Origin: JAENVU01 sp046598395
GTDB taxonomy: Bacteria > Actinomycetota > Acidimicrobiia > IMCC26256 > JAENVU01
Reading direction: 5' to 3'
DNA length: 38,356 bases
Assembly: GCA_046598395.1 (NCBI GenBank)
Contig: JBKJIQ010000046.1
Location: 1 to 38,356, forward strand
Shown here in pieces: positions 15,142 to 22,972 of this stretch. The translations under genes were made by a program, and so were the position numbers. The notes beneath the pieces were generated by a model. The model was not told the DNA's origin. It ran no database searches and was given only the letters and a program-made list of their open reading frames with translations. The number at the start of each line of letters is the position of its first letter. Within the stretch, counting starts at the first letter, position 1.

Positions 15142-15927
15142 ATGACCACCTTCCCCTCACCCCTTCCCCGGGTCATTTCTGTTTCCGCGCGCCTTCGTCG
15201 CGCCGCCCGGTTGGGAGGGAAGTTGTCACTTCTCGCGTTTTGGTCACCCAAAGGTGGCTCCGGAACCTCGGTCACCGCTGCCGCGTGTGCAGTTCACGCT
15301 GCCCACACCATCGGCCCCGTCCGCCTCGTTGATCTGCGCGGCGATCAACCTGCCGTGCTGGGCCTCGGCGCCGATCCCGAGACTGGCGTGGCCGACTGGC
15401 TCGCCGTAGGTCCGACCGCGCCGACCGATGCCCTCGATCGGCTGGGCGTTGAAGTTGCGCCCTCACTGTCGCTGCTCCCGAAGGGTCGGTTGGGGAGTGT
15501 GCTCGAGCCCGCGATTGCCGCGGAGACCGGTGCGGCCCTCGCGGTTGCTCTGCGCGACGGTCCACTGACAATCGTGGATGTCGGTGTTCCAGACACCGCG
15601 GTTGCTCGCGCCGTTCTCGAGGTGAGCGATGTGTCGCTGCTGGTGATCAGGGAGTGCTACCTCGCGTTGCGGCGTGCCTCGCAATGCGCGGCGGTAGCCC
15701 GCAGTTTCGGGATTGTGGTCCTCCAAGAACCGGGTCGGTCGCTCGGCCCGGCTGACGTGGGCCAGGTGCTCGGCCGGCCCATCGTGGCGCGCATCCCCAC
15801 GCGTGCAGCCATCGCGCGCGCCGTCGACGCGGGGGTGTTGACGAACCGCCTGCCCGAGCCACTCTCACGAGCCGCGGCTCAGATCTTCCGCGAACTCGGC
15901 ATCGTCCGCAGAGGCCTCGCGGCATGA
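15142..15927 (+). CDS. CpaE/TadZ-like (septum-site/Ssd-like) ParA-family protein
   Basis: This 261-residue MinD/ParA-family protein probably localises the Tad pilus machine. The nucleotide loop reads SPKGGSGTSVTA, with Lys37 of the deviant Walker motif kept but the usual P-loop lysine replaced by Thr42. VRLVDLRGDQ and LTIVDVGVPDT follow as Walker A' and B-like strands. No N-terminal receiver domain is present, though the first 25 residues are extra. It is the first gene of the Tad cluster and matches the position of the CpaE-like gene beside tadA in mycobacteria. Weak or absent ATPase activity is plausible given the loop change. Confidence 0.82.
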   Translation: MTTFPSPLPRVISVSARLRRAARLGGKLSLLAFWSPKGGSGTSVTAAACAVHAAHTIGPVRLVDLRGDQPAVLGLGADPETGVADWLAVGPTAPTDALDRLGVEVAPSLSLLPKGRLGSVLEPAIAAETGAALAVALRDGPLTIVDVGVPDTAVARAVLEVSDVSLLVIRECYLALRRASQCAAVARSFGIVVLQEPGRSLGPADVGQVLGRPIVARIPTRAAIARAVDAGVLTNRLPEPLSRAAAQIFRELGIVRRGLAA

Positions 15928-15983
15928 ACGAGTTCATGGCCGCTTCCCGCCGCACGGTGACCCTCGGCCAGGACAAGAGATGA
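15924..15983 (+). CDS. Possible 19-codon bridging ORF between tadZ-like and tadA
   Basis: An ATG at 15924 overlaps the tadZ-like stop (ATGA), reads MNEFMAASRRTVTLGQDKR and stops at TGA 15981-15983, which overlaps the tadA ATG (ATGA again). The frame thus joins the two genes without a gap. It may act as a translation relay rather than encode a working peptide. The coincidence of both overlaps is the only evidence. Confidence 0.25.
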   Translation: MNEFMAASRRTVTLGQDKR

Positions 15984-17161
15984 GTATGACGGTGCGGCTC
16001 GACGATCAGTCGTTGCGCTCGGCGGTGCATCGGCGGCTGTTGGCTGCGGATGGCGCGGAGTCTTGGGTTGGTGCTGCGCCCGCTGACCTCCGAGCTCGGA
16101 TCGCAGGCTTGCTGGGGGTCGAAGACCCGCTGATCGCAATGGATCGCCGAGAACGCCTCGTCGCCGAAGTGATGGACGATGTGGTGGGTCTGGGGGCACT
16201 CGAACCGCTGCTGCTTGATCCCACCGTGGACGAGATCATGGTGAACGGGCCCGGACGCTGCTTCGTGGAACGCGCCGGAGTACTGGAAGCGGTGCCGTTA
16301 CATCTCGACGCCGCCGGGATCATGCGTCTCGTCGAACGAATCCTCGCGCCGCTCGCCCTTCGTCTCGACCGTGCGTCGCCGATGGTGGATGCTCGGCTAC
16401 CCGACGGATCTCGCCTCCACGCCGTGATCCCACCCCTGGCGATCGACGGACCGTGCCTCACTATTCGGCGCTTCGGCGCGCGTCGGCTGGAGTTGGATGC
16501 GTTCGGCGTAAACCCTGAATCGGCCTCAGCTCTGGGCGCCATTGTCGAGTTGGGCGCCAACATCGTGATTTCCGGAGGTACCGGATCGGGGAAGACCACG
16601 TTGCTCAATGCCCTCACCGGGTTCATCGGTGAACGGGAACGGATTGTCACGATCGAAGAGACCGCCGAGTTGCGGATCGCTCAGGTCCACACGGTCAGGC
16701 TCGAATCTCGGCCTGCCAACGCTGAAGGAAGCGGCGCGATCGGGGTTCGTGAACTTGTGCGCGCCGCACTGCGGATGCGTCCGGACCGCTTGATCGTTGG
16801 AGAGGTACGCGGCGCGGAAGCGCTCGACCTGCTGCAAGCCCTGAACACCGGCCACGAAGGTTCGATCTCCACGGTCCACGCGAATAGTCCGCTCGACGCC
16901 TTGCGCCGGCTCTCGACCCTCGCCCTGTTTGGTGGCACTGGTCTGCCCCACGATGCGATCTGCGAACAGCTGCGGGCTGCTGTTGATGTGGTGGTCCAGG
17001 TTGGTCGTGCCGCAGGCGGCGCACGCGAGGTGGTCTCGGTTGTCGAAGTGGTCGACGCCCCGGGACCGTTCGCGGTTGCGCCACTCCTGATGCGCCAAGA
17101 CGGGATCCTGCGCCAGGTTGGATACGGCCAACGTCCGACCCGACGTCGGGCTGGAGCCTGA
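15980..17161 (+). CDS. tadA: Tad pilus assembly ATPase TadA/CpaF
   Basis: This 393-residue secretion ATPase of the GspE/VirB11 superfamily powers Flp pilus assembly at the inner face of the membrane. An N-terminal helical domain carries LLLDPTVDEIMVNGPGRCFVE. The core has the Walker A loop GGTGSGKTT (199-207), the Asp box IVTIEETAELRI, Walker B-like LIVGEVRGAEALDLLQALNTGHEGS with the His box, and STVHANSP. The ATG at 15980 overlaps the stop of a small bridging frame; ATG 15986 is an alternative. Its stop shares a base with the tadB start (TGATG). Confidence 0.95.
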   Translation: MSMTVRLDDQSLRSAVHRRLLAADGAESWVGAAPADLRARIAGLLGVEDPLIAMDRRERLVAEVMDDVVGLGALEPLLLDPTVDEIMVNGPGRCFVERAGVLEAVPLHLDAAGIMRLVERILAPLALRLDRASPMVDARLPDGSRLHAVIPPLAIDGPCLTIRRFGARRLELDAFGVNPESASALGAIVELGANIVISGGTGSGKTTLLNALTGFIGERERIVTIEETAELRIAQVHTVRLESRPANAEGSGAIGVRELVRAALRMRPDRLIVGEVRGAEALDLLQALNTGHEGSISTVHANSPLDALRRLSTLALFGGTGLPHDAICEQLRAAVDVVVQVGRAAGGAREVVSVVEVVDAPGPFAVAPLLMRQDGILRQVGYGQRPTRRRAGA

Positions 17162-18024
17162 TGTTCGCCGCCGTCGGTGTGGTTGTCGGTCTGCTGCTGA
17201 CGGTCGGCATGGCGCGTGCGGCCTCGAACGTGGAGCCGCAGTCGCGCGTCCGTGCCCTGCGCCCCGCAACGCGCCTTCTCCCGACTCGGTTCCGTTCTGT
17301 GGTCGCGGTCCATCTCGTCCGGGCCGAACTCGACCTTGATCCCGAAGCAGCGGTCCGGTGGTGGGCGGTGGGCGTTGGCGTGACGGTCTGGTTCGCCGTA
17401 GTGCTGGCCCCCACCCTCGTGCTGCCCGCGTTGGCGGCCGGAGTTGCAGCCGGGCCGGTGGTTCTGGCACTCCGTACCGGTCGGGCCGACCGCGCCGCGC
17501 GGAGTGCGTTGCCAGGAGTCCTCGATCACGTGGTGGCTCATCTTCGGGCGGGTGGCACTGTTCATGAAGCGATCCAGGCGCTGGCCAGTCGACCCGGACC
17601 CCTCGTCACCGACTTTCGCCGGTTGGCGGCTCGACTCTCGCTCGGATCGTCGATCGATGCAGCGCTGGAACGATGGGGCAACGAACGCCCGGTTGCCGGT
17701 GTGCGTGCCACGGCAGGAGCACTCGCGATGGTGCTGGCGGTCGGTGGGTCCGCCGCTTCTCCTCTCGAAGGATTGGCCACGTCGCTGCGCGACGACGAAG
17801 CCGCGGCGAGCGAGGCGAAGGCGTTGTCGGCGCAGTCGCGCCTGTCTGCGATCGTGGTCGGGGTTGGCCCGCTCGCCTACCTGGTGTTCTCGACCGCGAC
17901 CGACCCGACCTCCGCGCGGGTCCTGATATCGACGCCGGCAGGTGTGGTGTGCCTCGCCGCCGGGCTCACCCTGGAGGTCCTGGCCGCGCTGTGGATGCGG
18001 GCCTTGCTCAAGGACCCGACATGA
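17161..18024 (+). CDS. tadB: Tad pilus inner-membrane protein TadB
   Basis: This 287-residue integral membrane protein has a T2SF (GspF) domain. It has an N-terminal helix (FAAVGVVVGLLLTVGMARA), a pair of helices around residues 70-100 (WWAVGVGVTVWFAVVLAP and the next stretch), a cytosolic T2SF region (LPGVLDHVVAHLRAGGTVHEAI, SSIDAALERWG) and two C-terminal helices. It forms the platform that TadA acts on. It overlaps tadA by one base and tadC by four, so it is tightly coupled. Confidence 0.9.
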   Translation: MFAAVGVVVGLLLTVGMARAASNVEPQSRVRALRPATRLLPTRFRSVVAVHLVRAELDLDPEAAVRWWAVGVGVTVWFAVVLAPTLVLPALAAGVAAGPVVLALRTGRADRAARSALPGVLDHVVAHLRAGGTVHEAIQALASRPGPLVTDFRRLAARLSLGSSIDAALERWGNERPVAGVRATAGALAMVLAVGGSAASPLEGLATSLRDDEAAASEAKALSAQSRLSAIVVGVGPLAYLVFSTATDPTSARVLISTPAGVVCLAAGLTLEVLAALWMRALLKDPT

Positions 18025-18677
18025 TCGAGGTCACCGTCGCGCTCTTGGGCCTCGGGTGTGGCGCGATCGCGGCGGCTCCCGTGGTCCAACAGGCTCGCCG
18101 GTCGGCGGTCTCCGTTCGATTCGCCCGCCCGGACGGCCGACGCCGGTCACGGAGATGGGCTCGCTGTCACCAAGCGTTGGGCCCGGTCGGTCGGGTCGTG
18201 CGGGGCCTCGTGGAACGTCGTGGCAATCGGCGGGCCGAACTTCGACTCGAGGCGGAACTGCCGATCGCGATGGACTTGCTGGTCGTTGCGGTGGGGGCGG
18301 GCGCTCCGCCGCAACGCGCCGTGGAGATCGCCGCGATCTGGGCGCCGCCCACCGTGCGGGTTCCGTTGCGCCAGGTCCTGAATATGACCGAACTGGGTGG
18401 GTCCTTCACCGATGCACTCGACGAGATGGCGCGCGTGGAACCCGTCCTGGCGCCGATCGCCGATGTTCTGGTGGCAAGTGCGTGCCTCGGTGCACCCGCC
18501 GGAGTCGCGCTCGCTCGATTGGGCGACGACGCCCGCGCCCAACTCCGGCGGCGCGCCGAAACTCGGGCGCGCAAGCTGCCGGTGAAGTTGCTCTTCCCGC
18601 TCGTCTTTCTCGTCTTACCGGCGTTCGGCCTCTTGACCGTCGCGCCGGCTCTGATCTCGGCGTTGCATCACCTGTAA
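18021..18677 (+). CDS. tadC: Tad pilus inner-membrane protein TadC
   Basis: This 218-residue second T2SF platform protein starts at the ATG overlapping the tadB stop (ATGA 18021-18024). It has an N-terminal hydrophobic stretch (MIEVTVALLGLGCGAIAAAP), a T2SF core with LPIAMDLLVVAVGAGAPPQRAVEIAA and LGGSFTDALDEMARVEP, and C-terminal helices KLLFPLVFLVLPAFGLLTVAP. It is shorter than proteobacterial TadC but close to the actinobacterial size. About 100 bases separate it from the pilin gene, unlike the tight spacing elsewhere in the cluster. Confidence 0.87.
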   Translation: MIEVTVALLGLGCGAIAAAPVVQQARRSAVSVRFARPDGRRRSRRWARCHQALGPVGRVVRGLVERRGNRRAELRLEAELPIAMDLLVVAVGAGAPPQRAVEIAAIWAPPTVRVPLRQVLNMTELGGSFTDALDEMARVEPVLAPIADVLVASACLGAPAGVALARLGDDARAQLRRRAETRARKLPVKLLFPLVFLVLPAFGLLTVAPALISALHHL

Positions 18678-18778
18678 CTGATCGCAAGCCCACCGCTTCC
18701 CTCACGCTTCCCCGAGCGCATGTCCATGACGAGCTTCGCCCAACGAAGGCTCGTCGTTACGAAACAAGGAGTGCATTC

Positions 18779-18985
18779 ATGATGCGTCGCTTTTGGAACT
18801 CGGTGCGCGGCGTGGTCGCCACCGTTCGGGACACGGCAACGGAGGCGGGTCAGACTACAGCGGAGTACGCGTTGGTGATTCTGGGTGCCGCGGCCATTGG
18901 CACGGTGCTGATCACCTGGGCCACGCGGGGCCACGTGATTCAGAATCTGTTCTCTTCGGTGCTGAGCAAGATTCTTCCGGGCTGA
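18779..18985 (+). CDS. flp: Flp/Fap type IVb pilin
   Basis: This 68-residue prepilin has the class IVb processing site after Gly24: EAG then QTTAEYALVILGAAAIGT, with Glu at +5 and Tyr at +6 of the mature protein. The mature pilin is about 44 residues, mostly one hydrophobic helix, with a short tail ending SKILPG. AAGGAG lies seven bases before ATG 18779, the strongest ribosome-binding site in the cluster, which fits a highly made structural subunit. The stop shares a base with the tadE start (TGATG). No TadV/CpaA prepilin peptidase gene is in the window, so processing must rely on one encoded elsewhere. Confidence 0.94.
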   Translation: MMRRFWNSVRGVVATVRDTATEAGQTTAEYALVILGAAAIGTVLITWATRGHVIQNLFSSVLSKILPG

Positions 18986-19377
18986 TGGTCTGGTCGCGTC
19001 TGCGGCTTCGGTTGTTCGCCTGTCCCCGGGAACGGGGGCAGGCGACGGTCGAGTTCGCGCTCATCCTGCCGTTGGTGGTGTTTCTTTTGCTCGCGGTTCT
19101 GCAAACCGCGTTGGTCGTGCGTGACTATGTCGCGGTCGTTCACGCGGCGCGGGAGGCGGTGCGGGCCGCGAGTGTGGACCGCGACTCGGATGCGCCGGTG
19201 GCCGCTGCGCAGCGGGTGTTGCGGGAGGCGCGTGTCGATGTCGGTCCCCGACCGGCGGTTGGTGCTCCGATCCGCGTAGAAGTTACCTATACCTCGCGTA
19301 CCGACCTCCCGATGGTCGGACTTGTGTTCCCTGATCTCGAGCTTCAGGCAACGGCCGTCATGCGGACCGAGCGATGA
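18985..19377 (+). CDS. tadE: TadE-like pseudopilin
   Basis: This 130-residue pilus-like protein has a basic leader (WSRLRLRLFACPRERG) and the helix QATVEFALILPLVVFLLLAVLQ, keeping the Gly-cleavage site and the Glu at +5. The rest is a periplasmic-side domain with paired strands. TadE proteins are processed like pilins and help assemble the Flp fibre. The ATG overlaps the pilin stop, and its stop overlaps the next gene's start (ATGA 19374-19377). Confidence 0.9.
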   Translation: MVWSRLRLRLFACPRERGQATVEFALILPLVVFLLLAVLQTALVVRDYVAVVHAAREAVRAASVDRDSDAPVAAAQRVLREARVDVGPRPAVGAPIRVEVTYTSRTDLPMVGLVFPDLELQATAVMRTER

Positions 19378-19775
19378 GGGCCGCAAACAACACCGAGACG
19401 CGCCCGGGGCTGCGAGCATCGGAGCGGGGGTCGGTCACGGTCCTCGCGGTCGCCGTCATGGTGGTAGCCGCCATGGTGATGTTCGGCGTTGTCCGGGCGG
19501 GCAATGGAGCCGGTCGGGCCGCTCGAGCCGATACTGCGGCCGATGCGGCCGCAATCGCCGCGGCGATATCGCTCGCCCGCGCCGAGGGAACCGCGGCGGC
19601 CCGCAGCGCCGCGGCCGGGGCCGCGGCCCAGAACGGCGCTCAACTCCAAGGTTGTGACTGCACCGGCGACCACGCCGAGGTGATGGTTGATGTCGATGGG
19701 GCCACCGGCCGATCGCGAGCCGAGGTGCGCCTCGCGTGCAGTCTCGTTGGATCAGATTGTCGTTCTGACCCGTGA
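19374..19775 (+). CDS. TadE/TadG-like protein (helicase/secretion neighbourhood type)
   Basis: This 133-residue protein has a pilin-like N-terminal helix after a Gly (ASERG then SVTVLAVAVMVVAAMVMFGV). It lacks the +5 Glu that TadE and the pilin have. The mid part is very Ala-rich (ADTAADAAAIAAAISLARAEG). The C-terminal half carries four cysteines (GCDC, then LACSLVGSDC) that could form disulfides outside the membrane. It matches the actinobacterial Rv3654c-type protein found at this position. It is the last gene of the coupled Tad operon. Confidence 0.82.
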   Translation: MRAANNTETRPGLRASERGSVTVLAVAVMVVAAMVMFGVVRAGNGAGRAARADTAADAAAIAAAISLARAEGTAAARSAAAGAAAQNGAQLQGCDCTGDHAEVMVDVDGATGRSRAEVRLACSLVGSDCRSDP

Positions 19776-19839
19776 AACGAACCGAGCGGTTCTGCTGGGC
19801 GCTCCGACATTGGTCGATTGAGTTGCTACCGTCGGACCG

Positions 19840-20604
19840 ATGTGGCGCGTCAGAGTCGGCTTCGTTCTGGTAACGGTGGCGGCGCTCGTGGTGGTGAGCG
19901 GCTGTGGCAGCGCCGGATCTCCGCTGTCGAACCGGTTTGGCAGTTGCACATTCGACCCGAACGCGCAATGTGCGAATGAGGATCTCGTCGCGGTCAACAT
20001 TCCCTCCACGGATTTGACCGGAGCCGACTTCTCCGGTTCGGACCTCCGCCGGGCGGATTTGCGGTACACGATCTTGCGGAACGTGAATTTCTCGGGGGCC
20101 AACCTCAACAATGCGGATCTCACCGGCGCTGATCTGCGCGGCGCGAATCTCGCCAATGCACAACTGTTTCAATCCACGCTCGACCGGGCCGACTGGACCG
20201 GTGCGAATCGAGCCGGTACTCGGTATTGCGAGACGTTGTTGCCCGACGGTTCAGTTTCTGATTGCAAGGAGATCACGGACCTCCAGGTCCCGGTGGTGAC
20301 GGCGAAGCCTCCGGTGGTTGTGAACTTCGCGCCGCGTCCTCCGGTGCGGTGTTTCAACGACGGTGCGGGTGAGGGAATCGAAGTCGACTGGTTGCTGCGC
20401 GACGCAACGAGCGCAGGGTTCTTGGTCGATGACATCCAAGCGAGTTCGGCGCTCGGATCGAGCGGCATCACGAGGATCCCATTTCCATGTGATCGCCGCA
20501 CGCACAAGGTGACGATCCAGGCGTTCGGCGCGGTTCCTCCGCTGGCCGCGGCGTCGTTTTCGCTGACGCTCGGGCCCGGTTCGCTCTCCGAGCCGGTCCG
20601 ATAG
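19840..20604 (+). CDS. Pentapeptide-repeat lipoprotein
   Basis: This 254-residue protein has a signal peptide and lipobox VVSGC (lipidated Cys22), so it should be anchored outside the membrane. Residues about 60-125 form consecutive pentapeptide repeats of the A(D/N)LxG type (LTGADFSGSDLRRADLRYTI, then ANLNNADLTGADLRGANLAN), which fold as a right-handed beta-helix. The C-terminal half has a Cys pair (PVRCFNDGAG and IPFPCDRR) and an unrecognised beta-rich domain. A weak CCGACA-17-TACCGT promoter would start transcription at the ATG, and no ribosome-binding site is visible, so it may be leaderless. It sits just after the Tad cluster, but no functional link is known. Confidence 0.85.
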   Translation: MWRVRVGFVLVTVAALVVVSGCGSAGSPLSNRFGSCTFDPNAQCANEDLVAVNIPSTDLTGADFSGSDLRRADLRYTILRNVNFSGANLNNADLTGADLRGANLANAQLFQSTLDRADWTGANRAGTRYCETLLPDGSVSDCKEITDLQVPVVTAKPPVVVNFAPRPPVRCFNDGAGEGIEVDWLLRDATSAGFLVDDIQASSALGSSGITRIPFPCDRRTHKVTIQAFGAVPPLAAASFSLTLGPGSLSEPVR

Positions 20605-20647
20605 GTTCAGCCGCCTGCGTCCAGGAGTCTGAGTGCAGGCGCTCAGT

Positions 20648-22933
20648 TCAGCCTGCGGCGCGATCAGCGAAGGCTCGGAGGAGGCGGAGCGCGGCATCCT
20701 TGTCGAGGTACTCGTTCCAGTTCCCGCACTTCGGCGACTGCACGCAGGACGGACAGCCAGCATCGCACGGACAGGCAGCGACGAGTTCGGTGGTGGCGCG
20801 CACGTGGGCCTCGAGGTCGGCGAACGCCAGTGGTGCGATACCGGCCCCGCCGGGGTAGCCGTCGTAGATGAAGATCGTGGGCAGGCCGGTGGCGGGATGG
20901 ACGGCCATTGAGACTCCGCCGACGTCCCACCGATCACAGATCGCGAACAAGGGCAGCATGCCGATCATCGCGTGCTCTGCCGCGTGGACGGCACCGATGA
21001 TCTGAGGCGCAGCGATGCCGGTAGCCGCGAGCGTCTCCGGCGTGATGGTGTACCAAACCGCCTGAGTCCTCAGCGTGCGGGGCGGAACGTCGAGGGGGAC
21101 GACCTCGATGGTCTCTCGGGTTGAGACGCGCGTCCGCTGGTACGCGACCACCTGGTTGGTGACTTCCACCATGCCGAGAAACGCGCGACCGCCACCGCAT
21201 GGAGCCTGCGCGTCGGTGGCGATGATGACGATCTCGGTGTCTTCGCGTGGTTGGGTGTATTCGTCGGCGTCGTCGGCCGGGGAGAGGTGCGCTTCGCGGG
21301 CGTCGACATCGAGGGTGTCGACTCGCCACTGGCGCCCCTGGTGGAGGTAAAGCGCGCCCGGATGCGCCACGGAGTAGATGCGCGCACCGTCGACGGTGCC
21401 AATGGTCGGTCGGTCCGCTTCGCTGCTGACCAAGGCGAACTCGGCGCTCGAACCGTTTCGCAGACCAACGGTGGGCGCAGGTGGATTGCGTCCGGCCCAG
21501 TACATCTTCCCGCCGCGTGGCTTGAGGAGATCGTCGTGGACGAGGTCTCGCACCGCATCGTCGAGCCCTTCACCAAACCACGTGGTGTCCTCGGGGGTGA
21601 GGGGGAGTTCGTGGGCGGCGCAACCGATGTGGGGTCGGAGTACGTAGGGATTCGCGGGGTTGATGACCGCGGCCTCCGCGCTCCGAGTGAAGAGCTCATC
21701 AGGGTGGGCGGCGTACCACTGGTCGAGCTGGTCGTCGCCCGCTACCAGGACGGCCGCCGCGCGTTGACCGGTCCGGCCGGCCCGTCCGACTTGTTGGCGT
21801 AGTGACGCCAGGGTTCCGGGGAATCCGTTCAGGACCACCGCGTCGAGGCCCCCGACGTCGATACCGAGTTCCAAAGCGTTCGTGGCGGCGAGGCCGAGGA
21901 GTTCGCCGCTCGTCAGGCGTTGCTCGAGGGCGCGCCGTTCTTCGGGAAGGTACCCCGCGCGGTAAGCGGCAATGCGGGAGACAGCATCGGGCGCGCGATC
22001 GGCAACCAAGCGACGCGCGTGGCTGGCCACGAGCTCGGCACCGCGGCGGCTCCGAGTGAACGCGAGCGTGGGATGGCCGGCGGCAACGAACCGGCTGAGG
22101 ATCTCCGCGGTCTCGACGTTGGCGGATGACCGCGCGCCGGTGGTGGCATCAAGCAACGGACGTTGCCAGAACGCGAACCCTCGCTCGGCCTGGGGCGAAC
22201 CGTCGTCGTCGACGAGCGCCACCGGCGCGCCCAGCATCGTGGAAGCGAGTTCGGCGGGATTGCCGATGGTGGCGCTCGCGAAACAGAAGGTGGGGTTCGC
22301 GTTGTAATGCGCGCAGATCCGGCGCAGCCGACGCAAGAGATTCGCCACGTGACTTCCGAAGATGCCGCGGGTCGCGTGGAGTTCATCGATCACGACCAGC
22401 TCGAGCCGCATGAGGAAGGTCGACCACCGCTGGTGATAGGGGAGGATCCCTTGGTGCAGCATCTCGGGGTTGGTCATGACCACCGTCGCGTTCTTGCGTG
22501 CCCAACTCCGATCATCCGGCGAGGAATCACCGTCGTAGGTAACCGCGCGAAGACCAGGGACGAGCCAGCTGCGCAATGACCGAAGTTGGTCGTGCGCGAG
22601 CGCCTTGGTGGGGAACAGCAGCAGTGCGGTGTCCGAGGATCCACGCACCGCGGCATCGACGATCGGGAGTTGGTAACAGAGCGATTTCCCCGAGGCGGTG
22701 CCGGTGGCGACGACCACGTTGGTGCCGGCCTGCAGGTGTTCGATCGCCTCGACCTGATGGGTGAAGAGCTCCGTCAGTCCACGGCTGGCGAGGCGGTCAA
22801 CCAGTTCGGGATGAAATGGTTTGTGCAGTGGCGCGTGACGAGACGCCCGCGCCGGGAGGTTCGTTCGATAGATGGTGCGCTCGTACAGCTCGGGGTCAGC
22901 AACGATCGCGTCGAGCGCATCGACGGCGTCCAT
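20648..22933 (-). CDS. DEAH-type superfamily 2 helicase with DUF1998 (MrfA/Hrq1-like)
   Basis: This 761-residue DNA helicase has an ATP-binding loop ATGTASGKS (76-84), FPTKALAHDQLRSL, DELH at 183-186 and SATIGNP. The second RecA domain has LGLAATNALELGIDVGGLDAV and QQVGRAGRTGQ. The C-terminal DUF1998 region ends in a cysteine cluster at residues 721, 723, 727, 730 and 736 (CPCDAGCPSC, then KCGNW), a probable zinc site. Close relatives include Bacillus MrfA, a 3'-5' helicase in mitomycin-lesion repair, and the conserved actinobacterial helicase next to Tad genes. It is convergent with the lipoprotein gene, and its partner nuclease (MrfB-like) is not in the window. Confidence 0.93.
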   Translation of the reverse strand: MDAVDALDAIVADPELYERTIYRTNLPARASRHAPLHKPFHPELVDRLASRGLTELFTHQVEAIEHLQAGTNVVVATGTASGKSLCYQLPIVDAAVRGSSDTALLLFPTKALAHDQLRSLRSWLVPGLRAVTYDGDSSPDDRSWARKNATVVMTNPEMLHQGILPYHQRWSTFLMRLELVVIDELHATRGIFGSHVANLLRRLRRICAHYNANPTFCFASATIGNPAELASTMLGAPVALVDDDGSPQAERGFAFWQRPLLDATTGARSSANVETAEILSRFVAAGHPTLAFTRSRRGAELVASHARRLVADRAPDAVSRIAAYRAGYLPEERRALEQRLTSGELLGLAATNALELGIDVGGLDAVVLNGFPGTLASLRQQVGRAGRTGQRAAAVLVAGDDQLDQWYAAHPDELFTRSAEAAVINPANPYVLRPHIGCAAHELPLTPEDTTWFGEGLDDAVRDLVHDDLLKPRGGKMYWAGRNPPAPTVGLRNGSSAEFALVSSEADRPTIGTVDGARIYSVAHPGALYLHQGRQWRVDTLDVDAREAHLSPADDADEYTQPREDTEIVIIATDAQAPCGGGRAFLGMVEVTNQVVAYQRTRVSTRETIEVVPLDVPPRTLRTQAVWYTITPETLAATGIAAPQIIGAVHAAEHAMIGMLPLFAICDRWDVGGVSMAVHPATGLPTIFIYDGYPGGAGIAPLAFADLEAHVRATTELVAACPCDAGCPSCVQSPKCGNWNEYLDKDAALRLLRAFADRAAG

Positions 22934-22972
22934 CGGTGGAGCTTCGCACGCCCATGTGACACGGCTTGGGTG

